A DNA stretch of 28,734 nt from Bacteroidales bacterium GP1 (lineage in GTDB: Bacteria > Bacteroidota > Bacteroidia > Bacteroidales > Muribaculaceae), in NCBI GenBank assembly GCA_001701105.1, contig DAAI01000014.1:1-28734 (forward strand), read 5' to 3'. Below, one piece after another: positions 8,001 through 16,683 of this stretch. The notes under the pieces were generated by a model. It was not told where the DNA came from and did no database searches. It saw only the letters and a list, made by a program, of their open reading frames with translations. How positions within the stretch are numbered: position 1 is the first letter of the stretch; each line of letters starts with the position of its first letter. The translations under genes and the position numbers were made by a program.

Positions 8001-9829
8001 TTTTTTGATTCTCTAAAAGATTCCTCAATTCCATTGATAGATGCCACAGCCTCCTTATAATCTTTCTCCATCACGCTTGATCCTCCTGCTGATGAATATT
8101 TGGCAAATTCAGCTTCATCTATGAGAGCAATCATTCTGTCGATAGCTTTGGCATTGATATTTTGCGATTCAAGCATCTGGCGGATATTATCGCGCATCAG
8201 CTCCGAAGTAGGCATCTTCAGCTTATCACCGAGGTATCCCCATAAGGCTTTTAACAATTCGTCGTAAAATGCCTCACGGTGATTCTTCTTCATGGCAGAT
8301 TCAGCTCTTCTTAATCTGCGCCGGGCCACCTTATCGGCTCGCCGACTGTTAAAGGCCGCCATATCGGAATGCAAACGTTCATACCGATATCGCATTCCCC
8401 ATGTGAGCACGAGAAGTGAACATGGGATTATATAAAAGAGCCAATATGGAAATCCGTAAATTACTGGTCGGTGAGATTTCCGTAGCCTTGAAATTTCTAC
8501 CTGCTGGAGTTTTTGATTAAACTGAACCTTTTTGCGCGCTTGGGATTTGGCCGAGCCTGCTCCTTTGCCCACGCTTATCGAATACCCTTTCGCTTCAGCT
8601 GTCTCATATTGTCCGGATTCGGGATTAAAATAAGACATCTTTATCGCCGGGATTGAAAATGAGCCTTCTTCAAGAGGCATGAAAGAATAATCAAAAGAAA
8701 CGCTTCCGGATACCGTGGCACTTCCGGTTGAGATTTTCTGAGTAGTGGAAGGGGTATAAATTTCAAGCTGTGGAGGATAAAGGCTACCCAATTCGGGCAT
8801 CTGGACATATTTGATATTACCGGATCCGGTAATTGTATAGACTACGGATGAAGTCTGGTTTGTTTTGAATTCCGTACCCTTCAGAGAAGAAGATAGGGAA
8901 AATTTTCCTACTCCGCCGCAGAAATCGGCCGGTTTGGGCAGCGGCAGCGGCTTTACATTGACGGTAAGATCATTTGGAGTGACATTCAGCTGTAGAGGCT
9001 GGCTATATGCAAGATTGCCGAAAAAGGGATCATGGTAGTATTCCCTACGGTCGACAGAGATGGTATATGTGTTTCCTCTCACTTTCAAAGCATCTGTCAT
9101 CTGCGGGAATATGATATATCTTGCTATTACGGCCGTGGCGTAAGTTTTGCCGTTATAAGTTTCATATGATAATTGATTGGATATTTCCTTTGACTCTTCC
9201 ACCACAAATCCGTCGAATTTAGGGGCCGACGTGGCGCCAATGAATTTAACCGCATCGTAGGTGGTATATAATTTAACGGTATAGACTAATGCCTCCTGTT
9301 CCCAAGCTGTTGTTTTATTGACATTGGCTCTTAGGAATAGATTCTGATCACCGTGGCCTATGAATTTAGGCTTCCCATCGTCAGTATCGTCAGCAGTTAT
9401 CGTGGTATTACCCGAGGAGGGTTGAGTATTGTCTTGACGCGGCATGGCCTTACCGATATTATATTTCACGGTATTGCTTTTTACGCCATTTACAGATATC
9501 GGCCCATAGGAAAAACTCCCCTCTTTCTGGGCGCGGAGAGTCAGAGTCCAAGTGTTTGAGAAGTTTCTTACCGTTTTCCCTCCACTTGTCGTCATAAATT
9601 GCGAAGAAGATCCGGTCCGATCAAAATAAGCCAATTTTGCTCCGGGGACATTAGCCGGCCGTTCAGGACTCCCCTCCACGTTTACTACCTCAATGGTGAT
9701 ATAGAACATATCACCCACTTCTATGCTGCGTTTTCCACGACCGGGGTCAACACTAAGAACTACGTCGGCTCCATGTATCGTCCCCGCTATCAGGAGTAAA
9801 ATAAGCGTAAGAATTGTCTTTGATTTCAT
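7997..9829 (-). CDS. batD: BatD oxygen-tolerance protein, membrane anchored
   Basis: BatD is about 610 aa with an N-terminal signal peptide (TILTLILLLIAGTIHG) and long beta-rich periplasmic repeats, including FCGGVGKFSLS and FMPLEEGSFSIP. One membrane helix lies at about 455-480 (YWLFYIIPCSLLVL), and a basic helical cytoplasmic tail of about 130 aa follows. That is the expected BatD architecture and length. I place the start at ATG 9829, preceded by GAGGTG at a proper distance; an in-frame GTG at 9835 would add two residues. The stop overlaps the batE start. The upstream neighbour at 9837-10772 resembles its periplasmic half. Confidence 0.9.
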   Translation of the reverse strand: MKSKTILTLILLLIAGTIHGADVVLSVDPGRGKRSIEVGDMFYITIEVVNVEGSPERPANVPGAKLAYFDRTGSSSQFMTTSGGKTVRNFSNTWTLTLRAQKEGSFSYGPISVNGVKSNTVKYNIGKAMPRQDNTQPSSGNTTITADDTDDGKPKFIGHGDQNLFLRANVNKTTAWEQEALVYTVKLYTTYDAVKFIGATSAPKFDGFVVEESKEISNQLSYETYNGKTYATAVIARYIIFPQMTDALKVRGNTYTISVDRREYYHDPFFGNLAYSQPLQLNVTPNDLTVNVKPLPLPKPADFCGGVGKFSLSSSLKGTEFKTNQTSSVVYTITGSGNIKYVQMPELGSLYPPQLEIYTPSTTQKISTGSATVSGSVSFDYSFMPLEEGSFSIPAIKMSYFNPESGQYETAEAKGYSISVGKGAGSAKSQARKKVQFNQKLQQVEISRLRKSHRPVIYGFPYWLFYIIPCSLLVLTWGMRYRYERLHSDMAAFNSRRADKVARRRLRRAESAMKKNHREAFYDELLKALWGYLGDKLKMPTSELMRDNIRQMLESQNINAKAIDRMIALIDEAEFAKYSSAGGSSVMEKDYKEAVASINGIEESFRESKK

Positions 9830-9836
9830 AATCACC

Positions 9837-10772
9837 TCAAATATCTATCGACGGCGCCTTCATAGCTATTGATTGAACTTTTACATTTACCGGTTCCGAA
9901 GCCGCTATTGAGTATTCGCCTGTAGTAGGATTGAAAAAACCCATCTGCACCGGCCCTATAATAGCTTCATCGAGTGACGTGGGAAGAAAAGTGCATTCAA
10001 GAATGAGTTCGGATACGAGTCTTCCATCTGCCATATATTTCTTCCTGTCTTCTGATACGGATCGAAGTTTTGTGCCTTTACCGAAAGCACCCCGATATTC
10101 CGGCAATATATGATCATTGATCCATCCATCACCGGTAACTGTTACGATAACTATCGCTTCCTCATTCATATAAATCTCACCGGGAGGCACGGATACCTTC
10201 ACCTCAAAATTCCCCACGGCTCCGGAAAAAGATTCGGTGTTATCCTTATTGGGCAATGCCTTGACTTCAAATGTCATTGGAGCCACCTCTATAGTCTTCT
10301 GCGCCCTCTTATAGCTTTTGACACTCCCCCAATATGGATCATCAATAATTTCAGGCACAGCCGTATCGATAATATACTTGCTTCCGCTTAATCTATGTTT
10401 TCCCGGCTTGTCAAGAGTGACTACATAGGAATCCACCGGATAAACTATCCAAGGTTTTCCATTAAGCATCCTTCTGCGGGGTCGCCGGTCGAAATCTGCA
10501 TGCGACACATAGCTGAAATCACCTTTATCGAGATGACCCGGTGCTATTTCTTTCAAGCCGTTTATTTCAATTTCAGGGCTCCATAGATATAAAGTTAGAG
10601 TCACGGGTTCATGCTGATATAATGCCACCGATTCCATATTCCATTGCATATGAATCTCGTCTTGATTTTCCGGAGCCGGTTTAGCGGACGGTGCACCATA
10701 CGCATTCTGCATCATCAACAATATTGCTGAGATTATGCCGCTGAGTTTAAAGAATCGGAATATGTTTATCAT
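9837..10772 (-). CDS. Secreted BatD-like protein without membrane anchor
   Basis: The 311-aa protein has a signal peptide (ISAILLMMQNAYG, cleaved near residue 26) and a beta-rich body, with no later membrane helix. It looks like a shortened BatD. FSGAVGNFEVKVSVPPG followed by VIVTVTGDGWINDHILPE matches FCGGVGKFSLS with YTITGSGNIKYVQMPE in the neighbour, and CTFLPTSLDEAIIGPVQMGFFNPTTGEY matches FMPLEEGSFSIPAIKMSYFNPESGQY. The C-terminal helix and cytoplasmic tail of BatD are missing, so it should be free in the periplasm. It sits between batC and batD, 7 nt or less before batD, and clearly belongs to the operon. It probably arose by duplication or split of BatD. Function is unknown. Confidence 0.82.
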   Translation of the reverse strand: MINIFRFFKLSGIISAILLMMQNAYGAPSAKPAPENQDEIHMQWNMESVALYQHEPVTLTLYLWSPEIEINGLKEIAPGHLDKGDFSYVSHADFDRRPRRRMLNGKPWIVYPVDSYVVTLDKPGKHRLSGSKYIIDTAVPEIIDDPYWGSVKSYKRAQKTIEVAPMTFEVKALPNKDNTESFSGAVGNFEVKVSVPPGEIYMNEEAIVIVTVTGDGWINDHILPEYRGAFGKGTKLRSVSEDRKKYMADGRLVSELILECTFLPTSLDEAIIGPVQMGFFNPTTGEYSIAASEPVNVKVQSIAMKAPSIDI

Positions 10773-10836
10773 TATTTACCTGGTTTTGGGTCACTCGATT
10801 ATGTTGGGGAATCTTTCATACGAGTGTTCATTCTCA

Positions 10837-11589
10837 TTACCACCGTTTTGTACTCCTTCCGGTAGCCGTTGATTTGTCTCCCTTTGTTGCGCGATTCACT
10901 TTCGCTCTCGTTTGATTCTCCTTATTGTCCATTGCTTGCAGGATCCGCTCGGCAGTCTGTTGATTGATGTTTTTATTATCTTGTGGCTGCTGTTGGCGGT
11001 CTTGATTTTGATTCTGCTGCTGATTTTGTTGATCCTGCTTGTCTTGCTGCTGCTCCTGTTGCTGCTCTTGCTGCTTATTCTGCTGGTTCTGATCCTGATT
11101 CTGCTTATCCAATTGCTTTTGCGCTATTCTTAGATTTTTACGTGCATTATCATCATTCGGATCAATTCGTAATGCCTGCTTATAATAATCCACTGCCTTG
11201 GCATATTCTTTTGTATTGAATTCGAGATTGCCAAGATTATAATTGGCTTTTGATGCGATTCCAGGCCTATCTTTCGATCTCAAAGCCACTTCCGACAGAT
11301 TTTTTCGGGCCTTGTCTAATATTTCCTTAGTCTTAGGAGTGGTATCGGCAGGATTTGTGACCTGACGTATCTGTGACAGCCCAAGATTATATCTTGCCGA
11401 TGCAGATTGAGGGTTCTCCTTTAATGCCTCCTCATAAAGGCTTGCTGCCTCAACAAATTTCCTTTCTGTATATAATTTGTTTCCTTTGGTCACGAATTGT
11501 CGCTCCTTACGTGTGGAATTCTGGGAAAACATCGGGACGTAGGAGATTATTCCGATTAAAAGGATTATGGCTATTCTTAATACTTTCAT
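10837..11589 (-). CDS. batC: BatC: TPR protein with Gln-rich tail
   Basis: The 250-aa protein has a signal peptide (residues 1-22) and TPR motifs at about 32-75 and 113-150 (GNKLYTERKFVEAASLYEEAL, YNLGNLEFNTKEYAKAVDYYKQAL). A highly Gln/Asn/Asp/Lys-rich stretch at about 158-211 and a short basic end finishing in Trp follow. This fits BatC of Bacteroides, a periplasmic TPR protein. Its ATG overlaps the batB stop by 4 nt. A 64-nt gap separates it from the BatD-like gene; that gap holds an inverted repeat CACTCG / CGAGTG (10792-10797 and 10821-10826). The low-complexity tail is unusual compared with the other operon members. Confidence 0.88.
   Translation of the reverse strand: MKVLRIAIILLIGIISYVPMFSQNSTRKERQFVTKGNKLYTERKFVEAASLYEEALKENPQSASARYNLGLSQIRQVTNPADTTPKTKEILDKARKNLSEVALRSKDRPGIASKANYNLGNLEFNTKEYAKAVDYYKQALRIDPNDDNARKNLRIAQKQLDKQNQDQNQQNKQQEQQQEQQQDKQDQQNQQQNQNQDRQQQPQDNKNINQQTAERILQAMDNKENQTRAKVNRATKGDKSTATGRSTKRW
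10957..11118 (-). repeat. Low-complexity Gln/Asn codon run in batC
   Basis: The DNA is dominated by CAG/CAA/AAT/GAT codons, visible on the plus strand as CTG/TTG-like runs, with clusters such as QQEQQQEQQQDKQDQQ. About 54 residues are affected. Such runs are prone to replication slippage and length variation between strains. Confidence 0.75.
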
Positions 11590-12632
11590 TTCTTTTCCTC
11601 CTTCTTGAAGAATGTTATCTTGTCGAGCCAGCCTATCTTCCTTTCAAGCAATAGAATGTCTGCTATCAACAAAGCTAATGCAATCCATAAGAAAATTGGG
11701 AACAGTTCGTCGTGTTGGGAATATGTGCTCGATTCCATGGCACCTTTCTTAAGGGAATCCAGCTGATCCTCAAGTTCTCCTAGAGCATCCCGGTTGGAAG
11801 CATTGACATATATGCCTTTGGCAGCCCCTGCGATTTCAGCAGCAAGGTCTTCATTAAGCGCGGTTCTTACCGGTTCTCCGGTTTCTGGGTCAATCATTAC
11901 CCCTGTTCCTTCCGGCACAGTGACCGGAGTGGAAGTACCGATTCCAACTACATTTACCTGTATCCCTTGTTTTGCTGCATTCTTAGCCGCATTCAGTACG
12001 CCCTCCTTGTTTTCTAATTCTTCTGCATCGGTTATCAGGATAAGGGCTTTTCCTATGTTTTTGTTTTCGGAATAGGAATTGACAGCCATATCTATAGCCG
12101 CAGCTATATTTGTCCCTTGATCGGATATTTGGCTTGGATCTATGGAATTTAAGAATGTCTTTGCCGATACATAATCGTTTGTTACGGGGATTAGTGTATA
12201 TGCACTGTTGGCATAGACAATTAACCCCACACGGTCGTTGTCAAGTCGGTTAATCAATTTTTCAAGGGTAAATTTGGCAGTCCGCATTCTTGAAGTACCT
12301 TTATCCTCTCCGGTGGCTGACGCAAGCATTGAATTTGAGGCATCCACGGCAATTATGACCTCGATACCCTGTTTCACGGTCCTTTGATTTCGTATGCCTC
12401 CCCATGGGCGAGCCAGACTAATGATTATCAGGGTTAGCGCCAGGCATTGTACAGCTATCTTTAACGGTGATTTATATTTCGATACCATCGGCATAAGCGG
12501 CAATATCGAAGACATTTTGCCAAACCGCTTAAGATCTCTCTTTCTCCTAAAACGTGCCAGAAAGTACAGGCATAGATATGCCGGCACCAACAAGAGCAAG
12601 AATAACAGTTTAGGATATGCAAAACTAAACAT
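11586..12632 (-). CDS. batB: BatB: membrane von Willebrand factor A protein
   Basis: The 348-aa inner-membrane protein has N-terminal helices (about 5-26 and 58-73), a VWA domain and a C-terminal helix near 313-330. The metal-site (MIDAS) residues are intact: D97-A-S-N-S101, Thr174 in DQGTN, and Asp202 in LITDAEE. Bacteria use such domains as metal-dependent protein-binding modules, and in this operon they are thought to work with the MoxR ATPase. It follows batA by 12 nt and overlaps batC by 4 nt. Assignment as BatB and not BatA rests on its position immediately before batC. Confidence 0.92.
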   Translation of the reverse strand: MFSFAYPKLLFLLLLVPAYLCLYFLARFRRKRDLKRFGKMSSILPLMPMVSKYKSPLKIAVQCLALTLIIISLARPWGGIRNQRTVKQGIEVIIAVDASNSMLASATGEDKGTSRMRTAKFTLEKLINRLDNDRVGLIVYANSAYTLIPVTNDYVSAKTFLNSIDPSQISDQGTNIAAAIDMAVNSYSENKNIGKALILITDAEELENKEGVLNAAKNAAKQGIQVNVVGIGTSTPVTVPEGTGVMIDPETGEPVRTALNEDLAAEIAGAAKGIYVNASNRDALGELEDQLDSLKKGAMESSTYSQHDELFPIFLWIALALLIADILLLERKIGWLDKITFFKKEEKK

Positions 12633-12644
12633 AATCTTTCACAT

Positions 12645-13622
12645 TTAAGGAATTCGGCGTAAGGCCGTATATCTGATCAACATAAATAAGCCTAATGATA
12701 CAAATGAAATCCATACCCAGGGCATAAAGTCTTCTTCTGTCTGGGTATAAGTATTTACATTGAGCTTTGTCTTTTCCAAAGAATCAATCTCAGCAAACAC
12801 TTCCCTTAGCATTCTTGAATCTGTTGCCCGAAAATATTTGCCATTCGTTATCTTTGCAATGTTGCGGAGGGTCTCTTCATCTATCTTTGTTTCCATAGTG
12901 GTTGATGAAAACCCATAAGGATCCATCACTTGAATAGATCCATTGGTTCCAACTCCGATTGTATATATTTTAATACCTTTCTGCTTTGCAATCTGCGCGG
13001 CAGTTGCGGGAGCGACGTCGCCGGCATTATTCGTGCCATCGGTCAGGAGAATAATGCTTTTGGATTTGGCATTTCCACTCACAAGACGATTAATGGCACT
13101 TGCTATTCCATCCCCTATGGCAGTTCCATCATTAAGAGTTCCCATTTTAATATTGCTGATGGCATTCACAACGGCAGCCTTATCGGCTGTCAGTGGCATC
13201 AACGACAGGCTTTCCCCGGAAAATGTCACGAGCCCTATGTTGTCATCAGTACGTTGCCCTACAAATTTCTGGGCCACTGACTTAGCGGCCTCAAAACGGG
13301 TTGGTTGTAAATCCGATGCAAGCATGGAGCTTGAGATGTCGAGGGCAAGGATAATATCTGTTCCCTCCATATTGGATTCCCGTAGGCTGTCATGCGTCTG
13401 CGGACGACACAAAGCCATAATAATACCTCCTATAGCGATAAGCTCTAACAAAAAGCAAAAGTGCATCAGAATCACTTTCCCTCGAGCTCTAATCTTTTTA
13501 AAGGGAGCTAAGGTTGACACTCCTATAGACGGATCTCCACCTCTCCACTTCTTGATATACCAATATATCAAGGGGATATATAGAATGAATAGGAAGATAA
13601 AATAAGGTTTAGCGAGACTCAT
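12645..13622 (-). CDS. batA: BatA: membrane von Willebrand factor A protein
   Basis: The 325-aa protein has two N-terminal membrane helices (about 6-22 and 52-71), a VWA domain with complete MIDAS, and a C-terminal helix at about 297-317. The MIDAS residues are D95-I-S-S-S99, Thr167 in NDGTAIGDG, and Asp195 in LLTDGTNN. It is a paralog of the next gene, batB, and both sit between the MoxR/DUF58 pair and the TPR genes as in Bacteroides fragilis. The start codon overlaps the stop of the upstream 332-aa gene by 4 nt. Loss of Bat proteins in B. fragilis reduces aerotolerance; the biochemical role is unresolved. Confidence 0.93.
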   Translation of the reverse strand: MSLAKPYFIFLFILYIPLIYWYIKKWRGGDPSIGVSTLAPFKKIRARGKVILMHFCFLLELIAIGGIIMALCRPQTHDSLRESNMEGTDIILALDISSSMLASDLQPTRFEAAKSVAQKFVGQRTDDNIGLVTFSGESLSLMPLTADKAAVVNAISNIKMGTLNDGTAIGDGIASAINRLVSGNAKSKSIILLTDGTNNAGDVAPATAAQIAKQKGIKIYTIGVGTNGSIQVMDPYGFSSTTMETKIDEETLRNIAKITNGKYFRATDSRMLREVFAEIDSLEKTKLNVNTYTQTEEDFMPWVWISFVSLGLFMLIRYTALRRIP

Positions 13623-14617
13623 ATAGCTTCTCCTTTCTTTGCCGGATTTTTATCTCCTGCTTCCTCGGCAATGGGAATCGGTTTGGTTTCTTCTATGAAA
13701 CGCAATGCATTATCATAGCTTGCCACATTATCTTCCGGTAACGGGCGAACCTTGGCGAATTTGACAAAATCAGCCATGTTGAGAATCTTCCTGAAATAAG
13801 GACGCTTATCTTTCGTTTCGGCATTCTTTTCCAGAGCCGACATTATTTGACGGGAGGTCATTTCCATCGCATTGATGCCGAATCGCCCATATAGATAAAT
13901 GCGTAGTATTTCGGTCAGTTCGGTGTAATACTCTTTCTCCATGCCCTGCTCCCACAGTTTCTGAGTCTTTAGGTGCCTAAGACTGGCAATGGCCTTTTCA
14001 TATGGAGTCGGTTCTGGCTTTTTAGGAAGTAAATGACCCTCTTTCTTATAACGGCGCATCGCGTAGAGAAACACTCCTATGGCAAGTAAAATAATGAGTA
14101 TTAACCACCAATAATCGAGTACCCAATCCGGCACCCAATCAAATATCGATGGGTTCTCCGGATCGGCAGTGCCGGCATAATCATTTATCGGATCCTCAGC
14201 ATTTGCCAGGACTGGCACTATCTTTAGGGCCAGTTCATTCGACCTTATGGTGTCTCTCCCGCTGATATATACAAAAGGAGGAAGCATATAGGCTCCCGAA
14301 TCGAACGATTGAACAGGCAGTTTAAATAGAATTTTATGATTAAGTCCTGCATCGATTGTATCGATTACAGTTGGCATTCTGTATTCCACACTGTCTCCGC
14401 ATACTCCTATATATCCTCGCTCGGGAAGAGTACGGAATAGCTCGAACTCACCTCTTGCGTCTTTAGGTTCCTCAACAACAAGATCGATGTTGCCGATTTT
14501 ACCCATCAGTAACACCGCACTATCGAGATGAGCTTTTACCACTGTGGCCGCCGATCCTTTAAACGCAGTCGCAAGGATGGTCAATGCTATTATTATATAG
14601 ACTTTAATTTTTCTCAT
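13619..14617 (-). CDS. Membrane-anchored hypothetical protein of the Bat operon (DUF4381-like position)
   Basis: The 332-aa protein has a signal peptide (about 1-23) and a beta-rich extracytoplasmic part ending in PFVYISGRDTIRSNELALKIVPV. A transmembrane helix lies at about 166-187 (WVLDYWWLILIILLAIGVFL), and a helical cytoplasmic part of about 140 aa follows (EKEYYTELTEILRIYLYGRFGI). This is the same outside-helix-inside plan as BatD but shorter, and similar genes occupy this slot between DUF58 and BatA in Bacteroidetes. It overlaps batA by 4 nt. It could act as an adaptor between the periplasmic Bat proteins and the cytoplasmic DUF58/MoxR pair, which is inference. Confidence 0.82.
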   Translation of the reverse strand: MRKIKVYIIIALTILATAFKGSAATVVKAHLDSAVLLMGKIGNIDLVVEEPKDARGEFELFRTLPERGYIGVCGDSVEYRMPTVIDTIDAGLNHKILFKLPVQSFDSGAYMLPPFVYISGRDTIRSNELALKIVPVLANAEDPINDYAGTADPENPSIFDWVPDWVLDYWWLILIILLAIGVFLYAMRRYKKEGHLLPKKPEPTPYEKAIASLRHLKTQKLWEQGMEKEYYTELTEILRIYLYGRFGINAMEMTSRQIMSALEKNAETKDKRPYFRKILNMADFVKFAKVRPLPEDNVASYDNALRFIEETKPIPIAEEAGDKNPAKKGEAI

Positions 14618-14639
14618 AAAATAAGGTTACCCTTTTGCG

Positions 14640-15518
14640 CTATCTTGTCACAGCTCTTCTACGAAACAATCCCAAAAGAGCTTTTACAAAATCTTCATCT
14701 GTTGTGACGGTTGCCGTATCAACGCCACTATGGGTCATGGCATGAGCGATGGCTTGCTGCCGGTCATACCATGCTTTGGCATACATTCGGCGCACTTTTT
14801 TGCTGCCGGTATCGATCCAGCCCTCATCTCCGGTCTCGAGATCACGCATCTTGATCAGCCCGACATCAGGAATGTCTGCGTCCCTTCTGTCGTAAACCTG
14901 AATCACTGCAAGATCATGTTTCCGGCTTGCCACCTGAAGACTCTTCGTATAATCATGGGAATCAATCAAATCCGATAATAAGAATGAGGTGGTACGCTTT
15001 TTTATGGCATTAGTCATAAATTCAAGAGCTTTCCCGATATCGGTACCTCTGCTTTCTGGCTCAAAATTGATAATTTCACGGATAATCAGCAGGATATGCT
15101 TTTTCCCTTTTTTAGGAGGAATGAATTTTTCAATCTTGTCGCTGAATAATATCACTCCTACTTTATCATTATTTTGAATTGAGGAAAAGGCAAGCGTTGC
15201 TGCTATTTCTGCCATTTTTTCCATCTTTTGCTCACCTACGGCTCCGAATTGTCGGCTTCCGCTCACATCCACGAGAAGCATCACGGTCATTTCGCGCTCC
15301 TCTTCATACACCTTTACGAAGGGCTTGTTATATCGCGATGTGACATTCCAGTCGATATCGCGTACATCGTCACCCGGAACATATTCGCGTACTTCCGAGA
15401 ATATCACTCCACGCCCTTTGAAGGCGCTGTGATATTCTCCTGCAAATATATTCTGGCTTAGGCCGCGAGTTTTGATTTCTATTCGACGGACTTTTTTAAG
15501 CAATTCGTTGGCATCCAC
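14640..15518 (-). CDS. DUF58 domain protein (VWA-like), partner of MoxR
   Basis: The 292-aa cytoplasmic protein has the DUF58 signature REYVPGDDVRDIDWN (44-58), followed by a VWA-like fold with D84-V-S-G-S88 and FSDKIEKFIPP. Length and order match the DUF58 proteins that accompany MoxR ATPases. The start codon is GTG at 15518; an ATG at 15514 is out of frame, and the translation beginning at GTG (DANELLKKVRRIEIKTR) matches the usual family N-terminus. It lies 11 nt after the moxR stop and 22 nt before the next gene. Confidence 0.92.
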   Translation of the reverse strand: MDANELLKKVRRIEIKTRGLSQNIFAGEYHSAFKGRGVIFSEVREYVPGDDVRDIDWNVTSRYNKPFVKVYEEEREMTVMLLVDVSGSRQFGAVGEQKMEKMAEIAATLAFSSIQNNDKVGVILFSDKIEKFIPPKKGKKHILLIIREIINFEPESRGTDIGKALEFMTNAIKKRTTSFLLSDLIDSHDYTKSLQVASRKHDLAVIQVYDRRDADIPDVGLIKMRDLETGDEGWIDTGSKKVRRMYAKAWYDRQQAIAHAMTHSGVDTATVTTDEDFVKALLGLFRRRAVTR

Positions 15519-15529
15519 TGCGATAGATT

Positions 15530-16525
15530 TTAGGGTACGGCTACCTTATCGAGAATGTCGGTGATTATGTCGTCGGAGGTGATATTGTTGGCTTCTGCCT
15601 CATAAGTAAGCCCGATCCGATGACGCATTACATCATGGCATACTGCTCGCACATCTTCCGGAATTACATATCCGCGGCCCTGCAGGAAGGCGTAAGCGCG
15701 GGCTGCCAGCGCCATACTGATGGAAGCTCGCGGCGATGCCCCAAAGGAGATGAGGCCCGCAAGGTCGGGAAGTCCGAACTTTGCAGGGGTCCGGGTTGCG
15801 AATACAATGTCGACTATGTAATTTTCTATCTTTTCATCTATATAGATGCTCTGCACAATCTTCTGCACTTCAAGAATCTCCTTCGGGTCAAGAATCGGGC
15901 GCACAGGATCCAATTCTCCGTGAATATTCTGACGAATGATTTGTTTCTCTTCCCCCTGAGTAGGATATCCTATTATTACTTTCAGAAGGAAACGGTCAAC
16001 CTGGGCCTCGGGAAGAGGATATGTGCCTTCCTGCTCTATTGGATTTTGGGTGGCCATAACAAGGAATGGCTCAGGAAGACGGAATGTATCATCGCCGATT
16101 GTGACTTGGCGTTCCTGCATTGCCTCAAGCAGGGCACTTTGTACCTTTGCCGGTGCTCGATTTATTTCATCGGCAAGAACAAAATTTGCAAAAATCGGGC
16201 CTTTCTTGACCTCGAAACTCTCCTTCTTGATGCTGTAAATCAAAGTGCCGGTAACATCGGCCGGAAGAAGATCGGGGGTAAACTGAATCCGGCTGTATTT
16301 GGCGTCAACCAGATTTGCAAGAGTCTTTATTGCAAGAGTCTTGGCCAACCCGGGAACTCCTTCAAGCAGGATATGGCCATTGCACAACAATGCTATCAAA
16401 AGCGAGTCAATAAGATGTTCTTGACCCACGATTCTGCGATCCATACCGCTACGGATCATGCTTACAAAACTGCTCTTAGATGCTATCAGATCATTTATTT
16501 CTCTGATATTCAATGTTTGTTCCAT
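15530..16525 (-). CDS. MoxR family AAA+ ATPase
   Basis: The 331-aa protein has Walker A GVPGLAKT (56-63), Walker B VLADE (Asp119-Glu120) followed by INRAPAKVQSALLEAMQE, sensor-1 ATQNP near 159-162, and the AAA lid domain at the C-terminus. This is a full-length MoxR protein of the RavA/MoxR group, which act as chaperone-like ATPases on VWA-domain partners. It is the first gene of the Bat operon, with a TATTTTTG promoter element about 87 nt upstream. All downstream genes run in the same direction with short gaps or overlaps. Confidence 0.95.
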   Translation of the reverse strand: MEQTLNIREINDLIASKSSFVSMIRSGMDRRIVGQEHLIDSLLIALLCNGHILLEGVPGLAKTLAIKTLANLVDAKYSRIQFTPDLLPADVTGTLIYSIKKESFEVKKGPIFANFVLADEINRAPAKVQSALLEAMQERQVTIGDDTFRLPEPFLVMATQNPIEQEGTYPLPEAQVDRFLLKVIIGYPTQGEEKQIIRQNIHGELDPVRPILDPKEILEVQKIVQSIYIDEKIENYIVDIVFATRTPAKFGLPDLAGLISFGASPRASISMALAARAYAFLQGRGYVIPEDVRAVCHDVMRHRIGLTYEAEANNITSDDIITDILDKVAVP

Positions 16526-16611
16526 ATAATTTCTTTTATATGCTCTTCCACTTTATGGGATGATACCGGATAAATGGCTTCCGGTTCATCCGATTTTTCC
16601 GAATTCAATTG

Positions 16612-16666
16612 CAAAAATAATATTTATTAAGTTAAAAATTTAAATTATCTCTGTTAAATATTATTT
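16612..16666 (-). promoter_or_regulatory. Promoter element for the Bat operon overlapped by an AT-only inverted repeat
   Basis: On the minus strand TATTTTTG (16612-16619) fits the Bacteroidetes -7 consensus; a clear -33 TTTG is missing. A perfect 12-bp AT-only inverted repeat (16615-16626 with 16655-16666) overlaps it. The repeat could be a weak terminator for the DUF5686 gene, an operator, or chance in AT-rich sequence. Confidence 0.4.
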
Positions 16667-16683
16667 ATTATGCTTGTTAAAAG

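Noticed and set aside
10912..11133. Leucine-rich plus-strand frame resembling a membrane protein
   Set aside because: It is the antisense reading of the Gln-rich batC codons (CTG/TTG from CAG/CAA), so the hydrophobicity is an artefact.
12943..13605. Plus-strand reading frame of 220 aa opposite batA
   Set aside because: It is antisense to intact BatA with complete MIDAS motif and has no family resemblance.
15620..16573. Long plus-strand reading frame (317 aa) opposite moxR
   Set aside because: It lies wholly antisense to a clear MoxR ATPase and has no recognisable motif or signal; it is a shadow of codon bias.
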